A stretch of DNA of 64,000 bases from Superficieibacter sp. 1612_C1 (GTDB lineage: Bacteria > Pseudomonadota > Gammaproteobacteria > Enterobacterales > Enterobacteriaceae): positions 390,261-454,260 of the forward strand of contig NZ_JADGMI010000006.1 in assembly GCF_015234305.1 (NCBI RefSeq), read 5' to 3'. Numbering within the stretch: the first letter of the stretch is position 1; every line of letters starts with the position of its first letter. A model generated the notes under the pieces. It was not told the origin of the DNA and ran no database searches. It was given only the letters and a program-made list of their open reading frames with translations. A program made the position numbers and the translations under genes. Below are positions 48,566 to 57,139 of the stretch, one piece after another.

Positions 48566-48778
48566 ATTCCGGCGGTAGCGAATAATCTTCATCCCCTGAT
48601 GCGTGCGGGTGACGGCCAGCGCCGCAAACCCGGCTGCGGTGACATAGCTGACAGACGGAGCCAGAGCGACAGCCCAGGGTGCCTGCACACAGACATACGC
48701 CGCCATGCCCGATACCACGGCGGTATTCAGCTCAACGGCCGGACGCAGCAGGGCCTCAATGACGTAACGGTTACTCAT
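48566..48778 (-). pseudogene. traD: TraD coupling protein, first 71 codons only
   Basis: MSNRYVIEALLRPAVELNTA and the two membrane segments up to GMKIIRYRRN match the SXT/TOL-type ICE TraD N-terminus. After that Asn the homology stops and the frame runs to 48497 in cargo sequence. TraD is the ATPase that feeds DNA into the conjugation channel, so transfer needs another copy. Confidence 0.7.
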
Positions 48779-48996
48779 CGTCTGCCTCCTTTATAATTTT
48801 ACCGTCGGCTATACGGATATACGTTCCCCTCCCGGCACCGGCTTCCCTGCAGGAAAGGGAGTGGTAACGCAGGGCATCCGCCAGTAAGCGCCAGAGCACA
48901 TACAGAACATTCGACAGGATGAAAAAAATGATCCATACAGCCCGCAATGACAGCAGGTAATTGTTCGCCGCGGTTTCTGTGGAGACGGCAGTGACG
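48771..48996 (-). pseudogene. C-terminal remnant of an ICE membrane protein
   Basis: This frame reads TAVSTETAANNYLLSLRAVW, then a hydrophobic stretch (IIFFILSNVLYVLWRLL) and ends KIIKEADDE, overlapping the traD ATG by one codon. It has no start and joins upstream to an unrelated gene in another frame, so its 5' part was deleted. Confidence 0.5.
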
Positions 48997-49374
48997 GTAC
49001 AGGCGCTGCCAGGCCGCGTTCACCTCACGCTGGAAATCAAGCTCTTTCTGGGTGCGGGCAAACTCTTCCTTCACCCACTTTTCAGCAAACTTACGGCGCT
49101 CTGCCGGCGTCTGCGCCTCGATACCGAGGGTGGAAAGCGGATCGAGACCCGGCGACTGGGTACCCCGGGGTCCCTTCATCAGCTGCTGATAACGCTGATA
49201 ATCGTCGGCACTGAGTCCCCACTGACCGGCCTGCTGCTGCAGGTTTTGCTGTGCGGAGTCCGCCCGTTGTGTTGATTCCTGTCGGCTGACATCCGTCTGT
49301 CCTGATGTGGTCGCGGCCAGGGTCAGGGGACTCAGCAGCATGGCGGCTAAAAAGGTGTGTTTCAGTTTCATCAT
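48997..49374 (-). pseudogene. TIGR03759-type ICE protein, C-terminus deleted
   Basis: A signal peptide (MMKLKHTFLAAMLLSPLTLA) is followed by the conserved WGLSADDYQRYQQLMKGPRG and the FARTQKELDFQREVNAAWQR region. After RLY the family sequence ends, although the family normally continues with a second domain. The frame runs on to 48799 out of frame through the next gene's remnant. A deletion fused two ICE genes here. Confidence 0.6.
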
Positions 49375-49382
49375 TCGCTCCG

Positions 49383-50141
49383 TTATTCTGCTCTGAGCAC
49401 GGTCAGGCGGCCGTTAACCCGAAACGTCGCCTCACCATAACCGGCACTGACCAGCGTCCAGCCGGCAACGGTTTCGCCCTCTCCGACCAGGGCCACCTGC
49501 GACAGGCTGCTGTAGCCCCGGGGCGCGATGGCAGCCCAGGACTCTGCCCCCCGCTTCTCCACGCCCGTCAGCACAAAAGGCGCATTGCGAGCCACGCGAA
49601 GGGACGGAGCAGCACGACGTGTGTCAGCGGGACGGGGCTTTTTTGCAGCAGGCGCGTTTTTTTTGACCGGTGCGGCGACAGGTGCGGCGGGTGCGGGTGC
49701 CGGCTGTGATTTCAGCGCTGTCAGCTGCTCAGTCAGCGCACTCAGGCGGGTTTCCAGCCCCTGCTGGGCGTCCTGAAGGGTTCGCAATGACTGACGCACG
49801 GCGTCGTCGCTGCCGGCCTGTTTCGCAGCAGCGCTCAGCTCCTGCTGCATCTCACCAAGTTTTTTCCGGGTATCCTGCAGGCCGGTTTTGAGCGTGGTCA
49901 CATCTGACTGCAGGGCCGCGACTGTCTCAACAGTGGCCGCTGTACTGCCCTGAGATTCAAGGCGTGCAAGGCGTTCATCAAGGTTCGATATGCCCAGACT
50001 GAAGGCGGTGTAGCCCAGCGCCAGAATGCCGGCCAGCGCCACACCGCTGGCAGCGCCCCAGATGAGGCGGCAGCGGGGACGCCAGCTGAATCTTTTACGA
50101 GCCGGAGCGGGGTCAGTATGGAATGGTTGCTGTTCGCTCAT
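49383..50141 (-). CDS. ICE membrane protein with coiled coil (PilL-associated)
   Basis: 252 residues. A cytoplasmic N-terminus rich in Arg leads to one membrane segment (LIWGAASGVALAGILALGY), a long coiled coil (residues 75-150), an Ala/Pro linker and a small C-terminal domain (FVLTGVEKRGAESWAAIAPR). The layout suggests an envelope-spanning transfer or type IV pilus part. It overlaps the PilL-like gene by 4 bases. The exact family is not certain. Confidence 0.6.
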   Translation of the reverse strand: MSEQQPFHTDPAPARKRFSWRPRCRLIWGAASGVALAGILALGYTAFSLGISNLDERLARLESQGSTAATVETVAALQSDVTTLKTGLQDTRKKLGEMQQELSAAAKQAGSDDAVRQSLRTLQDAQQGLETRLSALTEQLTALKSQPAPAPAAPVAAPVKKNAPAAKKPRPADTRRAAPSLRVARNAPFVLTGVEKRGAESWAAIAPRGYSSLSQVALVGEGETVAGWTLVSAGYGEATFRVNGRLTVLRAE

Positions 50142-50803
50142 TTTCTCAGAAACCCTCCGCTGACAGGTTTAACGGGTACTGACTGAGGGGCGCTGATGGC
50201 CGGTTGTGACACGGCGGACGGCGCAGGCGTGGACCAGCTGCTGACCGGCGGCGGAAGCTGGGAGACCGGCAGCTGGTAGCCGTCGCGCAGGCTGTGGCAG
50301 ACCACACGCTGTACATCATCCACCTCAAGCTGCCAGGCCGGACCGGCCAGGACCTGCAGGGCAGTACGCAGGCGCATCGGGCCCAGCTGGTACTGAACCG
50401 CCGGCAATGCCTGGCGGTAAAGCACGCCGTTGGCGGAGCCTGTCGCGCACAGGGAATAACCGGACTGGCGCAGGGCGTAACGCAGCGCATCCGCCACGGT
50501 AGGATGCAGGGATGACGGGATACGGATATCAATAATCTGGGAGAGAGGGTCACGCTGGGCCGCCTGCGGATCGGTGCTGACCAGCAGATAACGATCGTAG
50601 CGCACCACTTCCGGCGTCCGCGCATACTCGTCCGGAGAGACCGGCTGAACGTTGCGGGTGACGGTGGTGCCGGGTGTCGGGTCGGCAGGCGCACGCTGTT
50701 GCAACTTTTGCGGCTGGGAAACACAGCCCGCAAGGAGCAGCAGGGGAAGAACAGTGGCAAGCCTGCCTGGTGAAAATACGTTGTGAGAGGTGTTACGTTT
50801 CAT
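50138..50803 (-). CDS. PilL N-terminal domain protein (TIGR03748-type lipoprotein)
   Basis: 221 residues with a lipoprotein signal (LPLLLLAGC). The central part (YDRYLLVSTDPQAAQRDPLS onward, and ADALRYALRQSGYSLC) matches the PilL_N domain found at the start of ICE pilus/transfer clusters. The tail is Pro/Ser-rich. It is probably part of the conjugative pilus apparatus in the outer membrane. Confidence 0.75.
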   Translation of the reverse strand: MKRNTSHNVFSPGRLATVLPLLLLAGCVSQPQKLQQRAPADPTPGTTVTRNVQPVSPDEYARTPEVVRYDRYLLVSTDPQAAQRDPLSQIIDIRIPSSLHPTVADALRYALRQSGYSLCATGSANGVLYRQALPAVQYQLGPMRLRTALQVLAGPAWQLEVDDVQRVVCHSLRDGYQLPVSQLPPPVSSWSTPAPSAVSQPAISAPQSVPVKPVSGGFLRK

Positions 50804-50892
50804 CCGGAATTTTCCTGTACAGTGATAAAACAGCCCTCACTGTGCGGAATCGGTCCGGTTTCACTCAATTAACAACTGATTTTCCGTTGATG

Positions 50893-50922
50893 AAAAAAAA
50901 CGCCACCCGAAAGGATGGCGTT
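50893..50922 (-). terminator. Rho-independent terminator after the DUF29 gene
   Basis: On the minus strand CGCCA-TCC-TTTC-GG-GTGGCG is followed by eight T. Confidence 0.75.
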
Positions 50923-50941
50923 GCGGTGAAACAGACAGTAA

Positions 50942-51379
50942 TCAGTCCGGGTAAAACTCGTTACTGAGAATAGTATCTGTTGTCCAGATGCTGTCTTCAG
51001 GAAAGATATCCAGACCTATGCCGGTTTCTTTGGAAGCATCGGCGCGGGCGTCAAACCACACATCCGCAAGCCATTCAGGATCAGAAAACGCGCTTTTCAG
51101 GCTCGGCGTCTTGTTCAGACGTCGTACAATCAAATCACGCTGACCTTTAATGGTTAACTCCCAGCTTTTACCTCGATGGGTTGGCTGAAACTTCCATTTA
51201 AGAAGGTGGGCCAGTAAGACAGCCATACGGCTGGCCAGCTCACGCTTTTCACTTTTGCCCACGTCTTCAATCTCCTCGGCGATGTTCTCAATATCAATCT
51301 GACTGAGCTTTCCGGCACGCAGTAAAGCTGCCTGTTCACTGGCCCAGGCAACAACGTCTGAATCGTAACGTGCTCCCAT
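50942..51379 (-). CDS. DUF29 family protein
   Basis: 145 residues. YDSDVVAWASEQAALLRAGK, then IAEEIEDVGKSEKRELASR and LLKWKFQP are DUF29 signatures. It is a helical cytoplasmic protein without known function, common in mobile elements and cyanobacteria. GGAGG precedes the ATG. It sits between ssb and pilL and has its own terminator. Confidence 0.8.
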   Translation of the reverse strand: MGARYDSDVVAWASEQAALLRAGKLSQIDIENIAEEIEDVGKSEKRELASRMAVLLAHLLKWKFQPTHRGKSWELTIKGQRDLIVRRLNKTPSLKSAFSDPEWLADVWFDARADASKETGIGLDIFPEDSIWTTDTILSNEFYPD

Positions 51380-51512
51380 ACAAGCCTCCGTTAGTCAAAA
51401 AGTGAAGAAACCGCCAGAACAGATATGCTCCGGGGATAACATAAGATGCAACATAAAAAGTTGCTTCCTGAAGTTTGTCAGAGACAGTCATAACAGTCAA
51501 AGCTCCATTAAT

Positions 51513-52049
51513 TCAGAGGGCGTGAATTGCCACTCTGGAACAGTCATACCCGAATCCAATGAACGGTATATCGTCATCGAAGTCCATCGGTGGCGCACCG
51601 GCACTGCTGCCGGAGGCCTGGCCACTGTGAGTCGGTCCTGAAGGTTGCTGAGGCTGCCCCCAGTCATTCCGGGAAGACGTATTCTGTCCGCTGCCGGACT
51701 GGCGGCCGCCAAGCATCTGCATGGTGCCACCAATATTGACCACCACCTCTGTGGTGTATTTCTCCTGGCCGGCCTGATCGGTCCATTTGCGTGTGCGCAG
51801 CTGACCCTCGATGTAAACCTGGGAGCCTTTGCGCAGATATTCACCCGCAATTTCTGCCAGCTTGCCGAAAATAACCACCCTGTGCCATTCGGTCACTTCT
51901 TTCTGTTCGCCGGACTGCTTATCGCGCCAGCTCTCAGACGTGGCCAGAGAAAGGGTGGCAACTGCACTGCCGTTGGGAATATAACGAACTTCAGGATCCT
52001 GGCCGAGGTTTCCGACAAGGATAACCTTGTTAACGCCGCGTGAGGACAT
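51513..52049 (-). CDS. ssb: Single-stranded DNA-binding protein
   Basis: 178 residues from the ATG at 52049 ([20 protein letters not shown]), 8 bases after GGAG; an ATG two codons earlier is closer to the RBS than usual. The OB-fold (residues 1-112) has the usual [20 protein letters not shown]. The linker is Gln/Ser/Gly-rich. The acidic tip DFDDDIPF, which recruits partner proteins, is not terminal: 15 residues follow (IGFGYDC...HAL). It protects ICE single strands in transfer and replication. Confidence 0.9.
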   Translation of the reverse strand: MSSRGVNKVILVGNLGQDPEVRYIPNGSAVATLSLATSESWRDKQSGEQKEVTEWHRVVIFGKLAEIAGEYLRKGSQVYIEGQLRTRKWTDQAGQEKYTTEVVVNIGGTMQMLGGRQSGSGQNTSSRNDWGQPQQPSGPTHSGQASGSSAGAPPMDFDDDIPFIGFGYDCSRVAIHAL

Positions 52050-52069
52050 AATCATTTCTCCTGTAAGGA

Positions 52070-52097
52070 ATAAAGAAACACCCCGCGAACGGGGTGT
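52070..52097 (-). terminator. Rho-independent terminator after the DUF3577 gene
   Basis: On the minus strand ACACCCCG-TTCG-CGGGGTGT with a stable TTCG loop, followed by TTCTTT. Confidence 0.8.
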
Positions 52098-52109
52098 GTC
52101 AGGTGCGCA

Positions 52110-52580
52110 TCAGAATGAGTTTTCTGCGTAGTTTTGTTGTGCGGCAGAGCCATTCTGCGGCGGCACGGAGTCAGATTTTTCAGTCTTGTAAACCATTTCC
52201 TGGCCTATTTTGATCCAGTCCACCTTTATCAGGCGGGCTTTCAGACTGACGCGCTGTTCGCCGGCATGGTCGCCTTTGTTCAGCGTAAATATGTCCGTGG
52301 ACGGGTTACTCAGGTTAAAGCCCAACAGGACTTTCTTGTCTTCATCGACGGCTTTCTGGCAGCGGGCGATAAGGCTGGTTGCCTCTTTACCTGCGACAGA
52401 AATGTCAAAACGGACGTAGGCCGGATTATCAGTCGGACCACTCAGTGCATTTATTACGCAGCTGAGGAACGAGCCATTCTGATGGTTAACCTGGCGGATG
52501 TTGCTGAGATACCCGATGCCTTTGATAGTCAGGTTGAAGTACTCAGATTTTGCAGATGCAGAAGTATTGTTTGCAGACAT
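52110..52580 (-). CDS. DUF3577 (STY4534-family) ICE protein
   Basis: 156 residues. YFNLTIKGIGYLSNIRQVNH, GSFLSCVINALSG and YVRFDISVAGKEA are typical of this family, found next to ssb in SPI-7-like ICEs and thought to help replication or maintenance. No signal or membrane segment. The ATG follows GGAG by 11 bases. Behind it stand leader L6 and a STAXI array, arranged as for the gene at 4055. Confidence 0.8.
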   Translation of the reverse strand: MSANNTSASAKSEYFNLTIKGIGYLSNIRQVNHQNGSFLSCVINALSGPTDNPAYVRFDISVAGKEATSLIARCQKAVDEDKKVLLGFNLSNPSTDIFTLNKGDHAGEQRVSLKARLIKVDWIKIGQEMVYKTEKSDSVPPQNGSAAQQNYAENSF

Positions 52581-52600
52581 GATGTTTTCTCCATGGAGGT

Positions 52601-52656
52601 AAAAAAAGGTACGGCGGAGAAACCATCTGCCCTGACGGGAGTGGTTTCCCGTCGGG
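52601..52656 (-). promoter_or_regulatory. Structured 5' leader L6 (A-B-A'-B' with T-run)
   Basis: In the gene's direction: A CCCGACGGG (52648-52656), B GAAACCA (52642-52648), A' CCCGTCAGGG (52630-52639), B' TGGTTTC (52619-52625), then seven T (52601-52607). GACGGGA/TCCCGTC forms a tight hairpin around B. The T-run is 11 bases beyond B', further than in L1-L5. Confidence 0.55.
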
Positions 52657-52723
52657 GGTCAGGATCGGTTGAATCCTGAGAGTCTGGTATGTTGAAAGGA
52701 CCTCAATCACTGTGCAGTGATAT

Positions 52724-52894
52724 CCGTTTCCAGAGGTTAAACGGATTTACCACCCGAAGGTATCCTCTCTCAGGCTGCGAGGATTTTCCGGTCACCCGAA
52801 GGTGTTTCTCTCAGACCGGTGAAACGTTAGCTGGCAGTCACCCTAAGGCGTTTCTCTCAGACTGCTGAAACTTTAGCTGGCTGTGAAAAACAGC
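52724..52894 (+). ncRNA. STAXI-like pseudoknot array, copy 3
   Basis: Same order as copies 1 and 2. Module 3 has GGCAGT with ACTGCT, and GTTTC with GAAAC where copies 1 and 2 have GCTCC with GGAGC: both arms changed together. The exit hairpin is GCTGT...ACAGC instead of GTTGC...GCAAC, again paired changes. It lies between topB and the DUF3577/ssb genes, the setting after which STAXI was named. Confidence 0.7.
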
Positions 52895-52958
52895 GGTAAG
52901 CACTGTTGATTTTTAAACCAAACAAGCCTGGTGTCAACCCATAAAACCAGAAATGAAA

Positions 52959-52982
52959 ACGGCGCTGCATATGCAACGCCGT
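52959..52982 (-). terminator. Hairpin, probable terminator facing topB
   Basis: ACGGCG-C-TGCATATGCA-A-CGCCGT; read on the minus strand it is followed by TTTTCATTTC. The 235 bases between it and topB (52983-53217) show no gene or motif I can name. Confidence 0.5.
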
Positions 52983-53217
52983 GGGGGCTGTACCAGACCT
53001 TAATGTATCTCACTACTCCGGGGATCCGTTCCCGACGCGATTTTCACGGAGCGCATGCGTCTTACAGTTCCTGCCAGATGTGCGATGGCAGACCGTCGTG
53101 CCGGTTGCCAGATTAATCCCGTTAAAGTTAAGCTGGCTGCCTCCGGCAAAGGGGTACATATCGAAGCGTAGTCACATTAGCAGAACCCGGCCCGGGGTTG
53201 TACAGTGAAATAACTCA

Positions 53218-55239
53218 TCACTGTGCGGATGATTCTGTTTTTGTCCCTGATGCTGCTTTTTTGCGCTTTGTGGTCTTTTTCCCGTTGGTGTTAATAATAC
53301 CTTTGCAGTCTGGGTAACGCACGCAACCCCAAAAATCTCCTTTCTTACCTTTGCGTTTACGTGTGGGCCCTTTGCATAACGGACAAGGGGGCGTGACGGG
53401 AGCGGTGATTTTCACACTGTCCTGGCGGCCTTTTTCGACAAGGTGACGGGTCCACTGCAGCTGCTTTTGCATAAAGACCGCAAGCGACATTTTCCCCTGC
53501 GAAATATCATCCAGTGCCTGCTCCCATAATGCGGTCATGCCCGGGCTCGTCAGCGTTTCCGGCAGGGCCGCAATCAGCTCCCGGGCCATCTGCGTTGAGT
53601 GGATGTGCTTCCCTTTTTTCTCCAGATAGTGTCGTTTGAAGAGGGTTTCGAGTACTGCCGCACGCGTCGCCTCTGTGCCCAGACCTGCGTTATCACGCAG
53701 CACTTTCTTGAGCTTCGGGTCACTGACGAAACTGGCCGCGTTCTTCATGGCAGCAATCAACGTCCCCTCCGTGAACGGTTTAGGCGGACTGGTTTTCATA
53801 TCTTTAACCTCAGAACCGGTGACAGCGCAAATATCCCCTTTTGCCAGCGCCGGCAGCGCCATACTGTCACCGTCGACGTCCTCTTCATCGTCATCTTTTT
53901 CAGCCTGGAACAATGACTTCCAGCCCGTCACCACACCGACTTTCCCGCGTGTACGGAACAGCTGACCACCGATATTGAAAGACGCCTCCGTCACGTCAGA
54001 TTCCTGCAGCGGAAGGAACTGGGCGAAATAATGCTGGCGAATCAGATGGTAGACCTTCAGCTCATCGGCGCTGAGGCGCGACAAATCAAATGCCTGTCGG
54101 GTGGGAATGATGGCATGGTGCGCGGTGATTTTCTTGTCATTCCAGACACGCGAGACAAACTTCCTGTCCAGCTGATTCAGTACCGGGGCCACAGCGGGAT
54201 CGGATTTTGCCACTGCCGCCAGAACGTCGGGTATTTCCTGCTGCATCGAAGTTGGAAGGAAACCGCAATCTGTCCGGGGGTAGGTGGTCGCTTTGTGGGT
54301 TTCGTAGAGGGATTGGGCAATGGCGAGCACATCATTTGCGCCCATGCCGAACTTTCGGGAGCAGACCTGCTGAAGGGTGCCCAGGTCAAAACAGAGGGGG
54401 GCCGCCGTTTTTTCCCGCTTCTGTGTTACCTCCAGTACCACAGCCCTGCCCTGCTGCTGACACAACTGCCCCACCGCCCGGGCGGCCTGGGGATTGATGC
54501 AACGCTTTTCCTCATCACAGTACTGCTCAACGGGCACCCAGACTGCCCGGAACCGGACGCCCTCTTTTTCAATAAGCGCATGTACCTGCCACCAGGGCTT
54601 TGGCACGAAGGATGTGATTTCATTATCCCTGTTAACCACCATAGCAAGCGTCGGCGTCTGTACCCGCCCGACGGACAGCACTTCTGACACCCCTGAGTCA
54701 CGGGCCTTAAGGGTATAAAGACGCGTCAGGTTCATGCCAATGAGCCAGTCCGCCTGGCTCCTGCCCTTGCCGGCATCATACAGCAGGGCTGTTTTTTCCC
54801 CCGGAAGAATACTGCTAAGTGCTTCCTTCACACTGGCCTCATCCAGGGCTGACAACCAGAGCCGGCGTACCGCGCCACTGTAGCGGCAGTATTCCATCAG
54901 CTCACGAGCGATCACCTCGCCCTCGCGGTCGGCATCGGTTGCGATGACCACTTCAGACGCCTTTTTGAGCAGCTTACTGATAACGGTGAACTGCGATTTT
55001 GTCTGCTCTTTAACGACCATTTTCCAGGCCTCAGGCAGCACAGGCAGAACATCGGCACGCCATGGCCTGCCATACTGCTCGCCATAGGCTTCAGGGCTGG
55101 CAGTTTCGAGTAAATGGCCGACCGCCCAGGTCACAACGATGTTACCGCCGCTGATAAATCCCTGCTCACGCTTGCTGATACCCAGCACGCGGGCAATATC
55201 CTTTGCCTGGGAGGGTTTTTCACACAGAAAGAGTTGCAT
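53218..55239 (-). CDS. topB: DNA topoisomerase III (TopB/TraE type)
   Basis: 673 residues. An N-terminal TOPRIM domain (LFLCEKPSQAKDIARVLG and ATDADREGE) is followed by the SQADWLIGMNLTRLY block, VGRVQTPTLAMV and the catalytic Tyr in ATTYPRTDCGF. The C-terminus has a zinc ribbon (CPLCKGPT...CVRYPDCKG). Type IA enzymes cut one strand and separate linked DNA; in ICEs topB belongs to the replication/maintenance module. Confidence 0.92.
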   Translation of the reverse strand: MQLFLCEKPSQAKDIARVLGISKREQGFISGGNIVVTWAVGHLLETASPEAYGEQYGRPWRADVLPVLPEAWKMVVKEQTKSQFTVISKLLKKASEVVIATDADREGEVIARELMEYCRYSGAVRRLWLSALDEASVKEALSSILPGEKTALLYDAGKGRSQADWLIGMNLTRLYTLKARDSGVSEVLSVGRVQTPTLAMVVNRDNEITSFVPKPWWQVHALIEKEGVRFRAVWVPVEQYCDEEKRCINPQAARAVGQLCQQQGRAVVLEVTQKREKTAAPLCFDLGTLQQVCSRKFGMGANDVLAIAQSLYETHKATTYPRTDCGFLPTSMQQEIPDVLAAVAKSDPAVAPVLNQLDRKFVSRVWNDKKITAHHAIIPTRQAFDLSRLSADELKVYHLIRQHYFAQFLPLQESDVTEASFNIGGQLFRTRGKVGVVTGWKSLFQAEKDDDEEDVDGDSMALPALAKGDICAVTGSEVKDMKTSPPKPFTEGTLIAAMKNAASFVSDPKLKKVLRDNAGLGTEATRAAVLETLFKRHYLEKKGKHIHSTQMARELIAALPETLTSPGMTALWEQALDDISQGKMSLAVFMQKQLQWTRHLVEKGRQDSVKITAPVTPPCPLCKGPTRKRKGKKGDFWGCVRYPDCKGIINTNGKKTTKRKKAASGTKTESSAQ

Positions 55240-55254
55240 GTGTTGCCTCCCGCA

Positions 55255-55809
55255 TCAGCGTTTTTCACCCGCCGCAACAGCGCGGACATCATTCATCAGC
55301 TTCGTGACGCCGGACCCGGCCAGACGCTGTGATGATGATGAGCGATAGACAACATAGAGCCTGCTGCCGGACCCGTTTTTCTCGATTTCGATATCCAGGT
55401 GATCACGTCCGTTCCAGTCGGAGCCCATTTTGTAGTAGCTGCCCGGCATGGCGTCCCAGACGGGATGCGCATCATCTTCTGCCGCCGCTTTCCAGTCCCC
55501 GTCATTTGCGGCCTGCCGCAGTGCCTCAAGCTCCTGTGTGGAGATAAATTTGTAATGGCGCTTCAGGCGGGCCGCCGCGGTATCCACATCGACCGGCACG
55601 GAGAACGTTTTATCGACGGACTGCATGGCCTGTTGCCCCGCCGGGCTCATCAGCGGCATCCCGCCACTTTCTCCGCTGTCGTTGCCGCCTAACGTTTTTG
55701 TCAGGTTCGCAGCGGTATCGCTGACCTGTTTATTAATCGCAGCCCAGTCCGTTGTTGCGCATCCGCTCAGTAAAAAGAAGGAGGTGAGGAGGAACACAGG
55801 GCGAATCAT
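55255..55809 (-). CDS. ICE backbone lipoprotein
   Basis: 184 residues with the lipoprotein signal MIRPVFLLTSFFLLSGC. A linker rich in Gly and Ser leads to the conserved domain VPVDVDTAAARLKRHYKFIS, YYKMGSDWNGRDH and EKNGSGSRLYVVYRSSS. It lies between topB and parB on the same strand. The paralogue at 34385 shares the domain. Function unknown. Confidence 0.75.
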   Translation of the reverse strand: MIRPVFLLTSFFLLSGCATTDWAAINKQVSDTAANLTKTLGGNDSGESGGMPLMSPAGQQAMQSVDKTFSVPVDVDTAAARLKRHYKFISTQELEALRQAANDGDWKAAAEDDAHPVWDAMPGSYYKMGSDWNGRDHLDIEIEKNGSGSRLYVVYRSSSSQRLAGSGVTKLMNDVRAVAAGEKR

Positions 55810-55810
55810 A

Positions 55811-57139
55811 TTATTTCTCCTCCTGAACGGCTTTTCTCAGAGGTGGAGAAAAGGAAGAGCGTTTCTTACCAGTAAGAATGTCAGTATCGGGCATGCCCAG
55901 TTTTTCTATTGCCTGTTGTGCTTCTTTAGTCTGGATTGCTATGTCAGCACGGTTAACCTTGACGGTTCGATAAAGGCGTAGCACACCATATACTTTTCTG
56001 ATTAAGTGAGCGCAATGGCTCAGTAGTTCATCGCGACGGTTGCGGGATATGAGACCGTAATGAGCCGCCTGGAATGCTTTATCCGGGGCGGGCGTTACCG
56101 GCTCTCCTGAGATTTCACGACGTGGACTGGAGAAAGGCTGCGCGACCTCAACAGACTTCTGCGCCGGTGTGGCCTGACCTGCAGAGTCAGCGGTGACGAG
56201 GCTGTTTACGGGAGGGATGGACACCGGTTCTGGATCGCCGAAGTGATGTCTGCGGTTACGTTCTTTAGGATCCAGTTCCATCATCCAGCGGTCATAATCC
56301 AGCTCCGGATGGGGCAGCGCATGCAGTAAATCACCAATTAATTCATCGCGAAACATCTCAAGAGACCACAGTTCCGGTGAGTTGAAACGGCCACAACACT
56401 GGCCAAAAACGTCGCTGAAGGATTTGTCGCCTGTGTCTGAAATCAGGCAAAACTCATCCCACACGCGTTCAGCATCATGCCGGAGCGCCAGCAGCGCCGT
56501 TATCTGAGGCCTGCCGAGCCCGGACTCAAGCAGGTCTGGGATCCACGGAAAAAGATATTTCAGTGCATCTTCCATACGGCTGATAGTTGAATTATGTACC
56601 GGCAGACCTTCACGGGTCAGAAGCTCTGACAACTGTCGTAAAGAGACTGGCTTTCCTAACTGCTCTTCATATATAGAGCGGGCTTTGTGGATCCCCTGCG
56701 CTTTTTCAATAAAACTCAGTTCCCCGCGCACTTCATTCTCTGCCAGATGGCCGATAACACACTGCAGCCGTCCCGGCCACGGCTTGAACAACACATGGAC
56801 ACGGAAAAAACGGTCTTCTCCGGTCTCCTGCCACAGTTCTGACAGGATCTGATAACGTGTATTACCACCGTCGCTGAAGATGTACATATCGGGCTCACCA
56901 TCCGGGTCACGGGTGACTTTGGGTACGGTGTCCAGCCCGCGCGAACGGATGGAAGCCTTGATATCGTCATAACGCGGATTGCGTGATGTTCGCGGATTAT
57001 CAGGATTCGGGCTTAACTGGTCGAGCGTCAGGACCATGGGCATTTCAGCCGCCGGCATGACGCTGATATTGCCGGCCGCCTGCGACTGGCGTCCGGGCTG
57101 CAGCATGGCAGCCCCCACATTAGAACTTTTACGGCTCAT
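55811..57139 (-). CDS. parB: ParB-family ICE partition protein
   Basis: 442 residues. The ParB nuclease-like domain (LDQLSPNPDNPRTSRNPRYD, SDGGNTRYQILSEL) is followed by a helix-turn-helix region (VSLRQLSELLTREGLPVHNS). It overlaps the helicase gene by 4 bases, as in PFGI-1-type ICEs, where ParA/ParB helps maintain the excised element. Confidence 0.88.
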   Translation of the reverse strand: MSRKSSNVGAAMLQPGRQSQAAGNISVMPAAEMPMVLTLDQLSPNPDNPRTSRNPRYDDIKASIRSRGLDTVPKVTRDPDGEPDMYIFSDGGNTRYQILSELWQETGEDRFFRVHVLFKPWPGRLQCVIGHLAENEVRGELSFIEKAQGIHKARSIYEEQLGKPVSLRQLSELLTREGLPVHNSTISRMEDALKYLFPWIPDLLESGLGRPQITALLALRHDAERVWDEFCLISDTGDKSFSDVFGQCCGRFNSPELWSLEMFRDELIGDLLHALPHPELDYDRWMMELDPKERNRRHHFGDPEPVSIPPVNSLVTADSAGQATPAQKSVEVAQPFSSPRREISGEPVTPAPDKAFQAAHYGLISRNRRDELLSHCAHLIRKVYGVLRLYRTVKVNRADIAIQTKEAQQAIEKLGMPDTDILTGKKRSSFSPPLRKAVQEEK

